Below, piece by piece: positions 23,855 through 32,123 of a stretch of DNA of 33,121 nucleotides; the first letter of the stretch is position 1, and each line of letters begins with the position of its first letter. Source of the stretch: Sphingopyxis witflariensis (GTDB lineage Bacteria; Pseudomonadota; Alphaproteobacteria; Sphingomonadales; Sphingomonadaceae); the NCBI RefSeq assembly GCF_002205635.1, contig NZ_NISJ01000018.1:1-33121 (forward strand), written 5' to 3'. The notes under the pieces were generated by a model, which was not told where the DNA came from, did not search any database, and saw only the letters and a list, made by a program, of their open reading frames with translations. Position numbers and translations under genes: made by a program.

Positions 23855-24295
23855 GTGATACGGAATGATGTGGGCAACGAGAAACTCCGCTGGATCCTCA
23901 AATCCGGCTGGCAGGGGCTTTGCCCCGAATGCGGCAAGGGGCATATGTTCCGGTCGTGGCTTCAGCTTGCCAAGCAGTGCGACAATTGCGGGCTCGACTA
24001 TAAATTCGCCTCGCCCGACGACGGCCCGGCCTTCTTCTCGCAGATGATCGTCGCCTTTCCTTTCACCTTCCTGATCCTGTGGCTGGAAATCGCCTATGAT
24101 CCGCCGATCTGGGTGCATCTGGTGTTTTCGATTCCGTTGATGGTCCTTGGCTGCGTTCTGCCGTTGCGCGCGATCAAGGGCTGGCTCGTCGCATCGCAAT
24201 ATGTGAACAAGGCGCAGGAATCGGGGACCGAGCATCTGTGGGCCAAGCTCCACGCGCGCGAAAAACGGGAAGCGGACGAACGGCGTGACGACTGA
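23855..24295 (+). CDS. DUF983 small membrane protein with zinc-ribbon cysteines
   Basis: 146 residues starting at GTG 23855, with GGAG 8 nt upstream. Two Cys pairs, CPEC (residues 23-26) and CDNC (42-45), form a zinc-ribbon-like N-terminus. Two membrane helices follow (about 62-82 and 88-106), then WLVASQYVNKAQESG and a charged tail. This is the DUF983 family, common in alphaproteobacteria and often found near cytochrome oxidase genes; the role is unknown. It sits in the inner membrane. Its last 11 bases overlap the start of the downstream MocR-type gene in another frame, so the two are likely co-translated. Confidence 0.88.
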   Translation: MIRNDVGNEKLRWILKSGWQGLCPECGKGHMFRSWLQLAKQCDNCGLDYKFASPDDGPAFFSQMIVAFPFTFLILWLEIAYDPPIWVHLVFSIPLMVLGCVLPLRAIKGWLVASQYVNKAQESGTEHLWAKLHAREKREADERRDD

Positions 24296-25655
24296 CACAT
24301 GGCTGCCCGACATCGGCGCGATCGCGGGGCCCAAATATAAGGCCGTCGCGAGCGCCATCGCCGCCGCGGTGACCCGCGGCGAGCTGCGCCACGGCGACCG
24401 TCTGCCGCCGCAACGCGACCTTGCCGCAACGCTCGGGATCGACCTTACCACCGTCACCAAGGCCTATGATCTGGCACGGCAGCGCGGCCTGATCGTCGCG
24501 CGCGGACGCGCCGGCAGCTTCATCAGCCCGACGGCGAAAAATGGCGAGGCGGCGGCGGCGGGGCAGACCGACATCGCGATGAACAGCCCGCCCATGCCCG
24601 CCGACGGCCGCCTGCCGCGGGCCATGGCAGAAGCGCTGGATATGCTGGTCCGCGACGATGGATTGGCACGATTCCATTATCAGCGCCCCGGCGGGGCAGC
24701 GGCCGACCGCGAGGCCGGCGCCAGCCTGCTGTCGCGAATGGGCCTGCCATCGGATAGCGAGCAAATGCTGGTGACCGCCGGCGGACAGAATGCGCTGCAT
24801 GCGATCGCGACAGCGATCCTGCGGCCCGGCGATCGCGTGGCTTGCGGCCGCCATCTCTATCCGGGCTTTCGTTCCATCGCCCGGCGGATCGGCGTCACGC
24901 TGGTCCCGCTGGGCCAGATCAGCGCCGACGCGCTGGCCGATGCCCATCGCGCCGCGCCACTGCGTGCGCTTTACGTCGTCCCCACCAACGACAGCCCGAC
25001 CGCAGCGACGATCGCGGCGGCGGAAAGAGCGGCGATCGGCGCCTGGGCCGAGACCGCGGGCGTTCAAATCATCGAGGACGATGCCTATGGGCTGCTACCG
25101 CACGTGCCATTGCCGCCGATCACCAGTTTCGCCCCCGGCATGGGCTGGTACATCGCCAGCATGTCGAAAATCCTGTCGCCCGCGCTGCGTGTCGCCTTTG
25201 TCCGGGCGCCGGGCGCCGTCGAGGCGGTAGAACTCGCAGCAACCCAGCATGAAAGCGCCGTGATGGCACCCCCGCTCAATGCCGCGATGGTGTCGCTCTG
25301 GCTTTCCAACGGCAGCTTCGACCTGCTCGCCGCAGGCGTGCGCAGCGAAGCGGTTTGGCGGCAACGGCTGGCCCGGACCATCCTCGGCGACGCCGCCTAT
25401 TCGGCGCATCCCGAGGGATATCATCTGTGGTTGCCGCTCGCCGACGACAGCAATCCGGATATCGTCGCTTCCTCGCTCAGCCTCGACGGACTCTCGGCGG
25501 TGCCATCGGATCGCTTCGCGGCCAGCGAGGCGCACGACAAGGCGCTACGCATCTCGCTCGGCGGCGTCATCGACCGCCCGGCGCTCACCCGCGGCCTGCG
25601 CGCGCTCGACCGCCATCTGCGGTCGCCGTCGGCACAGGCCGCGCCGGTGATCTGA
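24285..25655 (+). CDS. MocR/PdxR-type GntR regulator with an aminotransferase domain
   Basis: 456 residues. Residues 15-80 form a GntR winged helix (YKAVASAIAAAVTRGELRHGDRLPPQRDLAATLGI...TTVTKAYDLARQRGLI). The rest is a fold-type I aminotransferase domain with FHYQRPGGAAADREAGASLL, the IIEDDAYG segment (Asp265/266, Tyr268), and the PLP Lys295 in SMSKILSP followed by Arg302. MocR proteins bind PLP and activate genes of vitamin B6, GABA or other amino-compound metabolism. The target here is unknown. The start is a GTG inside the DUF983 coding end, and the stop is 7 bp from the convergent efflux gene. PLP and DNA-binding residues look intact. No aminotransferase or transporter target gene is adjacent apart from its neighbours. 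Confidence 0.9.
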   Translation: MTTDTWLPDIGAIAGPKYKAVASAIAAAVTRGELRHGDRLPPQRDLAATLGIDLTTVTKAYDLARQRGLIVARGRAGSFISPTAKNGEAAAAGQTDIAMNSPPMPADGRLPRAMAEALDMLVRDDGLARFHYQRPGGAAADREAGASLLSRMGLPSDSEQMLVTAGGQNALHAIATAILRPGDRVACGRHLYPGFRSIARRIGVTLVPLGQISADALADAHRAAPLRALYVVPTNDSPTAATIAAAERAAIGAWAETAGVQIIEDDAYGLLPHVPLPPITSFAPGMGWYIASMSKILSPALRVAFVRAPGAVEAVELAATQHESAVMAPPLNAAMVSLWLSNGSFDLLAAGVRSEAVWRQRLARTILGDAAYSAHPEGYHLWLPLADDSNPDIVASSLSLDGLSAVPSDRFAASEAHDKALRISLGGVIDRPALTRGLRALDRHLRSPSAQAAPVI

Positions 25656-25662
25656 CGCCGCT

Positions 25663-27072
25663 TTAGCTCGACCAGCCGCCCGCGAGCGCGCGGAACAGCG
25701 CGATCTGGCGCCGCGAAATTTGCCCGTCCTGCGCCGCCAGCACCGCCTCGGTCTCGGCAAAGGTGCGTTCGGCGTCGAGCCATTCGAGCGAATCGGACGC
25801 CCCCTCGCGCCGCTTGGCGCGCACGATCCGCGCCGCCCGTTCGGCCTGATCGCGCGCAGCACGCAGCGACTGCCGCTGTTCGAGCGCGCGCGCATAGGAG
25901 GAAAGCGCGGTTTCGGTTTCCTCGAGCGCGCGCAGCACCGTGCCATCAAATTCGGCAAGCGACGCCTGCGTGTCGGCCTCGGCCGCCGCGATCCGCGCGC
26001 GGGCGGGTTCCTGATTGGGGAAAGCCCAGTTGAGCAACGGCCCAAGCAGCCAGCGCAGCGGCCCGCCACCGAACACATCGCCAAGGCCTGCGCCGGTCGA
26101 GCCGACCGAGCCGCCGAGCGTGATACGCGGATAGAGGTCGGCGGTCGCGACTCCGATCCGCGCGGTGTCGGCGGCGAGCCGGCGTTCGGCGGCGCGAATG
26201 TCGGGGCGACGCTTGAGCAGCGCCGCCCCGTCACCGACCGGGATGGGATCGGTGATCTCGAGGCTGATATTGCGGTCGGCGACAATCACTGGCAGCGCGG
26301 CGGGCGGGCGGCCGGTGAGCGTCGCGAGGCGGAAGAGCGCGGCCTGACGATCGGCCTCGATCGCCGGGATGTCGGCGGCGCGCTGGTCGCGCAGCGTCGT
26401 GATCCGCGCGAGGTCGAGCCCGGTCGCGAGCCCGGCCTCCTTGCGCCGTTCGGTGAGCGTCACCTGCTGGTCGAGCAGGCCGACGATCCGCCGCGCGACA
26501 TCGCGCCGCGCCGCGCCCGAGGCGGCATCGGCATAAGCCTCTGTCGTATCGGACACGACGATCACGCGCACCGCATCGGCATTGGCCTCGGCTGCCGCGG
26601 AGTCGCCGCGCGCGGCCTCGACCGAGCGGCTGACGCGGCCGAACAGATCGACTTCATAAGCGACGTTCAGCCCCACATCGACCGACCAGTCTTCGCGGTC
26701 GGCGCCCGGAAGGCGCTGGCCCTCGGGGCTGCGCCCGTAATTGGCCCCGGCGCCGATCTGGCCCTGTGGTAGCCGGTCCGAACGCGCGCCGCGCAAGGCC
26801 GCGCGCGCCCTTGCGATATTGGCGACCGCAACGCGAACGTCGGTGTTGGCGGTGAGCGCATCGGCAACGAGCCCGTCGAGGACGGGATCGTCATAGAGTC
26901 GCCACCAGTCGGCCGCGACCGGGTCGAGCGTCACGGCGGGACTGCTTGCCGTGATGAACGAACCGGTCGCGACCGGCGCCGACGCCGATTTCGGCGCGGC
27001 ATAGTTGGGGCCGACGGCGCAGGCGGCGAGCGTCAGCGCCGAGGCGGCGGTGAGTATATTGCGGAGCATCAT
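25663..27072 (-). CDS. NodT/OprM-type outer-membrane efflux lipoprotein
   Basis: 469 residues with a lipoprotein signal ending LTLAAC (Cys18) and GPNYAAP right after it, the standard start of NodT-family channels. Two outer-membrane-efflux repeats follow, with WWRLYDDPVLDGLVADALTANTDVR in the first and TDTAINRG-like helical repeats later. It forms the trimeric outer-membrane duct of the pump. Three ATGs are close together (27078, 27072, 27069). AAGGAG is 7 nt before 27072, only 1-2 before 27078, so I chose 27072, 12 bp after the RND stop. It is the last gene of the pump operon and converges with the MocR gene. Confidence 0.92.
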   Translation of the reverse strand: MMLRNILTAASALTLAACAVGPNYAAPKSASAPVATGSFITASSPAVTLDPVAADWWRLYDDPVLDGLVADALTANTDVRVAVANIARARAALRGARSDRLPQGQIGAGANYGRSPEGQRLPGADREDWSVDVGLNVAYEVDLFGRVSRSVEAARGDSAAAEANADAVRVIVVSDTTEAYADAASGAARRDVARRIVGLLDQQVTLTERRKEAGLATGLDLARITTLRDQRAADIPAIEADRQAALFRLATLTGRPPAALPVIVADRNISLEITDPIPVGDGAALLKRRPDIRAAERRLAADTARIGVATADLYPRITLGGSVGSTGAGLGDVFGGGPLRWLLGPLLNWAFPNQEPARARIAAAEADTQASLAEFDGTVLRALEETETALSSYARALEQRQSLRAARDQAERAARIVRAKRREGASDSLEWLDAERTFAETEAVLAAQDGQISRRQIALFRALAGGWSS

Positions 27073-27083
27073 GGTCATTCTCC

Positions 27084-30000
27084 TTATTCCGCGGGCACGG
27101 GCAGCGCCGCGCCATGGTCGTCCGATCCCCGCCGCCGCTGCGCCAGCCAATCACCGAGCGCGCGGCAGACGACGTAGAAGGTCGGCGTGAAGATGAGGCC
27201 GAAAGCCGTCACCCCGATCATCCCGAAGAAGACCGCGGTGCCGAGTGCCTGGCGCAGCTCCGCCCCTGCCCCGCTCGCGATCAACAGCGGCACCGCGCCG
27301 AGGATGAAGGCGAAACTGGTCATCAGGATCGGGCGCAGGCGGTCGCGCGCGGCACGCACTGCGGCATCGACCGGCGACAGGCCATCCTGTTCCTCCGCCT
27401 GCTTGGCGAATTCGACGATCAGGATCGCATTCTTCGCCGCGAGCGCGATCAGCACGACGAGCCCGATTTGCGTGAGGACATTATTGTCCATCCCGCGCAG
27501 GTTCACCCCGACCATCGCCGCGAGCAGGCACATCGGCACGATCAGGATGATCGCGAGCGGCAGCGTCAGGCTTTCATATTGCGCCGCCAGCACGAGGAAG
27601 ACGAACAGCACCGCGAGCCCGAAGACGATCCCCGCGGTGTTCGCCGCTGCCTTTTGCTGAAAGGCGATATCGGTCCATTCGGTGCCATAACCTGCGGGCA
27701 GCGTTTCGGCGGCGAGCTTTTCCATCGTCGTCAGCGACGCACCCGACGATGATCCGGGGGCGGTGTCGCCGTCGATCTCGACCGCCGGGAAGAGGTTGTA
27801 GCGCGTGACGCGATACGGCCCCGTGCGGTCCTCGAAATTGGCGACCGACCCGATCGGCACCATCGCCCCCGAATTCGACCGTGTTTGCAGATTGGCGATG
27901 TCGGCCACTGTCTGGCGATGCGCCGCGTCGGCCTGCGCGGTGACGCGATAGGTGCGGCCGAGCAGGTTGAAGTCATTGACGAACGCCGAGCCGAGATAGA
28001 CCTGCAAAGCCTCGAACACGCGCTCGGGCGGGACGCCGAGCAGGTTCGCCTTGGCACGGTCGATATCGGCATAAACGCGCGGATTGGTCGCATCGAAGAA
28101 GGTGAAGACATTGGCGAGACCCGGGGTCTGGCCGGCCTTGCCGATCAGATCGCCCGATACTTTCGCCAGCGCCTCATAGCCATGGCCGCCGCGATCCTGC
28201 ACGATCATCCGGTAGCCGCCCGCCGAGCCGATCCCCTGGATCAGCGGCGGCGGGATGATGACGATCTGCGCGTCGGTGATATCGGCCGTGTTCGCGTGCG
28301 CCTGTGCCAATATCTCCTCAAGCGTGACGCCGAGCGCCTTACGCTCGGCGAAGCTTTTGAGCGGGAAATAGGCAGCGGCCGAATTGGGGGCGAGCGTCTG
28401 CGACGGGCCGTCAAAGCCCGCGAGCATCACCGACCCCAGCACGCCCTTCACCGGCAGCACGCGCTGCGCGACCTTCTGCAGCACCGCATCGGTGCGCTCG
28501 ACCGACGCGCCCGAGGGCAGCTTGGCGACGATCAGGAAATAGCCCTGATCCTGCGCCGGAATGAAGCCCGTCGGGGTCGCCCAGAACAGACCAACGGTCG
28601 CGACGATCAGCCCGGCATAGGTCGCCATCATCTTCTTCGGCGCGCGGACCAGCCGGGCAGTGAGGTCGGCATAGCCGTTCGCCATCCGGTCGAAAGCGCG
28701 GTTGAAGGCGTCGCCGGCGCGGCGGACCATACGCATAGCGGCACCTTCGCCCACGGGCTTCGCATGCGGCCGGAGCAGGATCGCCGCCATCGCGGGCGAC
28801 AGGGTGAGCGACAGGATCAGCGAGATGATCGTCGCGGTCGAAATGGTCACCGCGAACTGCTGATAGAAGGCGCCCGACAAGCCGGTGAGAAACAGCGTCG
28901 GCACGAACACCGCGCAGAGCACGAGGACGATCGCAACGAGCGCCGCCGACACCTCGTCCATCGAGGTGCGCGCGGCCTCGAGCGCGCTCATCCCCTTTTC
29001 GAGATTGCGTTCGACATTCTCGACGACGACGATCGCATCGTCGACGACGATCCCGATCGCCAGCACCATCCCGAACAGCGACAGATTGTTGAGACTGTAG
29101 CCGAAGGCCGCAAGCACCGCGAAGGTGCCGATCAAGGACACCGGGATCGCGATGACCGGGATGACCGCAGCGCGCCATTTCTGGAGGAACACCAGAATGA
29201 CGATGACGACGAGGATCACCGCTTCGAACAGCGTGTCCATCACCGCGTCGATCGACTGGGCGATAAACTCGGTCGGGTTATAGATGACGCGATATTCGAG
29301 GCCCTTGGGGAAATCTTTCGACGCCGCCTGCATCTCGGCCTCGACCGCCTGTGCGGCGGCGAGCGCGTTCGATCCCGGGCGCTGGAAGGTCGCGAGGATG
29401 ACCGTCGGATCGCCCGATAGATAGGTGTTCGAATTATAGTCGGACGCGCCCAGTTCGACGCGCGCGACATCGGCGACGCGAACCTGCCGCCCGTCGGCAT
29501 CGCTGCGGATCACGATATTGGCGAAATCCTTGGGGTCCGTGAGGCGACCCTGCGCTTCGACGTTGAGCTGAAAGTCGCTGCCATTGGCGTAGGGCGGCTG
29601 GCCGAGCGAGCCCGCCGCGACCTGCACATTCTCGCGACGCAGCGCGGCAACGATCTCGCCCGCCGTCAGGTCGAGCGCGGCGGCGCGGCCGGGATCGATC
29701 CACACCCGCATCGCATAGTCGCGGTTGCCGAACAGCCGCACGTCGCCAACGCCATCGATACGGCTGAGGCGATCGCGCAGCTGGGTCAGCGCATAGTTGG
29801 AGATATAGGCGCGATCGAGCGACTTGTCGGGCGACACGAGGTTGACGATCAGCAGGAAGTCGGGCGAGGTCTTGCGCGTCACCACGCCCAGCCGCTGCAC
29901 CGTTTCGGGCAGGCGCGGGGTCGCGATCGCGACGCGGTTCTGCACCAGCACCTGCGCCGCATCGAGATCGGTGCCGATTTTGAAGGTCGCGGTGATCGTG

Positions 30001-30269
30001 ACATTGCCGTCGCCGGTCGACTGGCTGCTCATATAGAGCATGTTATCGACGCCGTTGATTTCCTGTTCGATTGGCGCCGCGACCGTCTCGGCGACGGTTT
30101 CGGCCGACGCGCCCGGATAGCTCGCCGACACGGTCACCGTCGGCGGGACGATGTCGGGATATTGCGAGACCGGCAGGCCGATATAGGCGACCGCACCGAT
30201 GATGGTGATGATGATGGCAAGGACCGCGGCGAAGATCGGCCGGTCGATGAAAAAACGCGATAGGCGCAT
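27084..30269 (-). CDS. RND efflux transporter, HAE1 family (MexF-like)
   Basis: 1061 residues, the normal size. The start MRLSRFFIDRPIFAAVLAII and the pattern IEQEINGVDNMLYMSSQSTGDGNVTITATF are those of the hydrophobe/amphiphile exporters, closest in feel to MexF. There are twelve membrane helices, with the proton-relay pair Asp410-Asp411 in GIVVDDAIVVVENVERN, two large periplasmic loops, and a second helix set ending TPTFYVV. It pumps drugs or solvents out using the proton gradient. AGGGG is 7 nt before the ATG. A 162-bp gap with a palindromic repeat separates it from the membrane fusion gene upstream, which is long for one operon. Confidence 0.95.
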   Translation of the reverse strand: MRLSRFFIDRPIFAAVLAIIITIIGAVAYIGLPVSQYPDIVPPTVTVSASYPGASAETVAETVAAPIEQEINGVDNMLYMSSQSTGDGNVTITATFKIGTDLDAAQVLVQNRVAIATPRLPETVQRLGVVTRKTSPDFLLIVNLVSPDKSLDRAYISNYALTQLRDRLSRIDGVGDVRLFGNRDYAMRVWIDPGRAAALDLTAGEIVAALRRENVQVAAGSLGQPPYANGSDFQLNVEAQGRLTDPKDFANIVIRSDADGRQVRVADVARVELGASDYNSNTYLSGDPTVILATFQRPGSNALAAAQAVEAEMQAASKDFPKGLEYRVIYNPTEFIAQSIDAVMDTLFEAVILVVIVILVFLQKWRAAVIPVIAIPVSLIGTFAVLAAFGYSLNNLSLFGMVLAIGIVVDDAIVVVENVERNLEKGMSALEAARTSMDEVSAALVAIVLVLCAVFVPTLFLTGLSGAFYQQFAVTISTATIISLILSLTLSPAMAAILLRPHAKPVGEGAAMRMVRRAGDAFNRAFDRMANGYADLTARLVRAPKKMMATYAGLIVATVGLFWATPTGFIPAQDQGYFLIVAKLPSGASVERTDAVLQKVAQRVLPVKGVLGSVMLAGFDGPSQTLAPNSAAAYFPLKSFAERKALGVTLEEILAQAHANTADITDAQIVIIPPPLIQGIGSAGGYRMIVQDRGGHGYEALAKVSGDLIGKAGQTPGLANVFTFFDATNPRVYADIDRAKANLLGVPPERVFEALQVYLGSAFVNDFNLLGRTYRVTAQADAAHRQTVADIANLQTRSNSGAMVPIGSVANFEDRTGPYRVTRYNLFPAVEIDGDTAPGSSSGASLTTMEKLAAETLPAGYGTEWTDIAFQQKAAANTAGIVFGLAVLFVFLVLAAQYESLTLPLAIILIVPMCLLAAMVGVNLRGMDNNVLTQIGLVVLIALAAKNAILIVEFAKQAEEQDGLSPVDAAVRAARDRLRPILMTSFAFILGAVPLLIASGAGAELRQALGTAVFFGMIGVTAFGLIFTPTFYVVCRALGDWLAQRRRGSDDHGAALPVPAE

Positions 30270-30303
30270 GGGAGAGCCCCTGTCTGAAAAATACTCTGGT
30301 TAT

Positions 30304-30421
30304 CCCCTCCCGCCTGCGGGAGGGGCAGCGAGACTTGCGAGCTTGTGCTCGCTAGTCGCAGCGGGGTGGGCAGTTGAAACGTCTCGGGCCCACCCCCGAC
30401 CCCTCCCGCGAGCGGGAGGGG
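30304..30421. repeat. Composite palindromic repeat between the fusion-protein and RND genes
   Basis: Two nearly identical hairpins, CCCCTCCCGC-CT-GCGGGAGGGG (30304-30325) and CCCCTCCCGC-GA-GCGGGAGGGG (30400-30421), bracket an imperfect stem (GCGAGACTTGCGAGC around TTGT, 30328-30359) and a GGGGTGGGC / GCCCACCCC pair (about 30363-30396). This is a BIME-like composite. Inside an operon it may stabilise the upstream message or lower expression of the downstream pump gene. Confidence 0.8.
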
Positions 30422-30431
30422 AGAAGAAAGC

Positions 30432-31700
30432 TCACCTCGCGAAGGTCGCCTGTGCCGACACCGGCTCGGTCGCGGTGGCAGCCTGCTTCGACGGCGCAGC
30501 GGCGATGCGGCCGGACTTGGTCACCGCCTTCTCGCCAGCGCGTGCGAACTGATAGCCGGTGACGACGATACGGTCGGTCGGCGCCAGTCCCGAGCGAATG
30601 ACGCGCAGGCCATCGACTTCGGGGCCAAGCTCGACCGGCTTGGCCGCGACCATGCCATCCTTGCCGACGGTATAGACGATCTTGCGCGCCTGATCGGTCT
30701 GCACCGCGGCGGCGGGGACGAGCAGCGCTTTCACCGTCTGGCCGGTAGAGAGGCGCATATTGCCGAACATGCCCGGCGTCAGGAACATCGACCCGTTGTC
30801 GAAACGGGCGCGGGCGCGGATCGTCCCCGAGCGCGGATCGATGCCATTGTCGGTGAAGTCGAGCTGGCCCTTCCAGCGATAGCCGGCTTCATCCTGCAGC
30901 CGCACCTCGACCGTCGCGCCCTTTTCCGCACCGTCGCGCTTCGATTTCAGGAACAGCGCCTCGGAGCCCTGGAAGGTGAAATAGATCGGATCGAGCGCGT
31001 TGATCGTCGTGAGCAGCGTGCCGCCCGAATCGCCCGCCGACACGAGATTGCCCGCGTCGATCAGCCGATCCGAGATGCGGCCCGCCATCGGCGCGCGAAC
31101 CGTGGTGAATTCGACGTCGAGCGCGCGCGCCGCGATGCGGGCATCGGCGCCGGCGAGCGCCGATGAGGCCGCCTGAACGCGGGCGCGGAGGCGATCGATC
31201 TCGCTTTGCGACACGGCCTCGATATCGACGAGGCGCCCGGCGCGTTCGAGTTCGAGGCGCGCGAGCGCGAGGTCGCTGCGCGCGCTCGCCGCTGCGGCGC
31301 GCGCTTCGGCCAGCGACGCGCGATAGGGGCGCGGATCGATGGTGAAGAGCGGCTGGCCCTGCCGCACGATCTGACCATCGGTGAAATGGATCTGGGTGAT
31401 CGCCCCCGCGACGCGCGGGCGCACCTCGACCGATTTGCTCGCCTCGAACCGGCCGATATATTCGTCCCATTCGGTAATCTCGCGCGACAGCGGCACCGCG
31501 ACGGTCAGCACCGGTGCGGGCGCGGCGGCGGCTGGCGGGGCGCCATCGCGCAGCAACCACCACGCGCCGGCAACAAGGACCAGCAGCGCGGCAATCCACG
31601 CGAACCGGCGGCTGCGGCCGGGATGGAGCAATTCCTTTAGTTCGCGGCGGATTTTCAGGTCGGCGGGATCGGTTTTTTCGATCGGCGTGTGGACGGTCAT
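30432..31700 (-). CDS. RND periplasmic adaptor / membrane fusion protein (HlyD, MexE-like)
   Basis: 422 residues. A cytoplasmic tail of about 30 residues precedes a membrane anchor (about 33-50, RFAWIAALLVLVAGAWWLL). The adaptor fold follows: lipoyl-like halves (VEVRPRVAGAITQIHFTDGQIVRQGQPLFTIDPRPY and VRAPMAGRISDRLIDAGNLV), an alpha-helical hairpin between them, and beta-barrel segments such as GTIRARARFDN and GMFGNMRLSTGQ. It bridges the pump and the outer-membrane channel in the periplasm. AGGGG is 7-9 nt before the ATG. This is the first structural gene of the operon, but its promoter lies about 350 bp upstream, after a leader that holds a short ORF. Confidence 0.93.
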   Translation of the reverse strand: MTVHTPIEKTDPADLKIRRELKELLHPGRSRRFAWIAALLVLVAGAWWLLRDGAPPAAAAPAPVLTVAVPLSREITEWDEYIGRFEASKSVEVRPRVAGAITQIHFTDGQIVRQGQPLFTIDPRPYRASLAEARAAAASARSDLALARLELERAGRLVDIEAVSQSEIDRLRARVQAASSALAGADARIAARALDVEFTTVRAPMAGRISDRLIDAGNLVSAGDSGGTLLTTINALDPIYFTFQGSEALFLKSKRDGAEKGATVEVRLQDEAGYRWKGQLDFTDNGIDPRSGTIRARARFDNGSMFLTPGMFGNMRLSTGQTVKALLVPAAAVQTDQARKIVYTVGKDGMVAAKPVELGPEVDGLRVIRSGLAPTDRIVVTGYQFARAGEKAVTKSGRIAAAPSKQAATATEPVSAQATFAR

Positions 31701-32053
31701 GGCGGTGCCCCTTCATTTTCGTGTCGGTCAGGTCGGATGTGCGGCGGCGCACGGATTCGCGGTCCCGAAGGCCCCCTTCGGTCCAGTGTCTTGGCAATGA
31801 TCATGGGGAACGGCGCAGCGCCGCCCTCGCCGAACGCTCGTGTCGGGCACGAACGCGCGGGCGCTTCATGTATCTTCATCTTCGGTCGGGTTGGCCGCCG
31901 CGCCGCGTGGCGCTGGCGGCGGAAATCATCCCGACCGCCGCAAGGACGGCAAGCGACGGTCGGTCGGGGGGAGAGACTTGTTGAGTTCAGGCATGTCGGC
32001 GCTCCTTCGGCAAACACCGAAAGATGCGCCGACACGGGGAGAGATGTTTATAT
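31701..32053 (-). other. Untranslated leader of the efflux operon
   Basis: From the inferred transcription start near 32053 to the fusion-protein ATG, about 350 nt carry no confident gene. Seen here: a short ORF with a strong ribosome site (31926-31994); a long stem overlapping it (31931-31941 with 31953-31963, 11 pairs counting one G-U); and a CCGAAGG/CCTTCGG hairpin (31765-31781) with no U-run. A longer frame (31697-32035) exists but has no protein-like character. The leader may fold to regulate the operon. Confidence 0.45.
31926..31994 (-). CDS. Possible leader ORF (22 residues) or frameshifted small-protein remnant
   Basis: ATG at 31994 has GAAGGAG about 8 nt upstream, a better site than those of several real genes here. 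It encodes MPELNKSLPPTDRRLPSLRRSG and then stops. It may be a leader peptide whose translation affects the hairpin at 31931-31963. Alternatively, it may be the start of a small membrane protein: adding one C in the CCCCCC run gives a frame reading SLAVLAAVGMISAAS, which looks like a membrane helix. Either reading is inference. Confidence 0.3.
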   Translation of the reverse strand: MPELNKSLPPTDRRLPSLRRSG

Positions 32054-32069
32054 ACTCATCGGTATATAA
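32048..32069. promoter_or_regulatory. TetR operator overlapping the efflux promoter -10
   Basis: TTATATAC (32048-32055) and GTATATAA (32062-32069) are perfect 8-bp arms around TCATCG. The palindrome covers the -10 box of the efflux promoter. It shares ATAC....CGGTAT with two other sites at 32099 and 32734. Binding by the adjacent TetR protein is inferred. Confidence 0.65.
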
Positions 32070-32089
32070 TTCATGCTGCACCGCGTCAA
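32061..32089 (-). promoter_or_regulatory. Promoter of the efflux operon
   Basis: On the minus strand TTGACG (32084-32089) and TATACC (32061-32066) are exactly 17 bp apart, a good sigma-70 match in a GC-rich genome. Its -10 overlaps one palindrome, and a second lies 10 bp upstream of its -35. Transcription would start near 32053. Confidence 0.6.
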
Positions 32090-32098
32090 TGCTATTTC

Positions 32099-32112
32099 AT
32101 ACCGGTCGGTAA
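32099..32112. promoter_or_regulatory. Second TetR operator-like site upstream of the efflux promoter
   Basis: ATACCGGTCGGTAA is a 14-bp near-perfect palindrome (11 of 12 outer positions symmetric with a GT centre), just downstream of the tetR stop and upstream of the efflux -35. It is the closest of the three to the consensus ATACCG-NN-CGGTAT. Confidence 0.55.
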
Positions 32113-32123
32113 AAATTTTTCTT

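Noticed and set aside
27885..29420. A 511-residue plus-strand frame opposite the RND pump gene
   Set aside because: Very rich in R, D, H and E with no domain; opposite a clear pump gene.
31765..31781. CCGAAGG-CCC-CCTTCGG as an intrinsic terminator in the leader
   Set aside because: The stem is only 7 bp and no T-run follows on either strand.
31697..32035. A 112-residue minus-strand frame in the efflux leader
   Set aside because: Low-complexity R/P-rich sequence, no good ribosome site, and it would contain the promoter-proximal leader. The short ORF at 31926-31994 has the better start.
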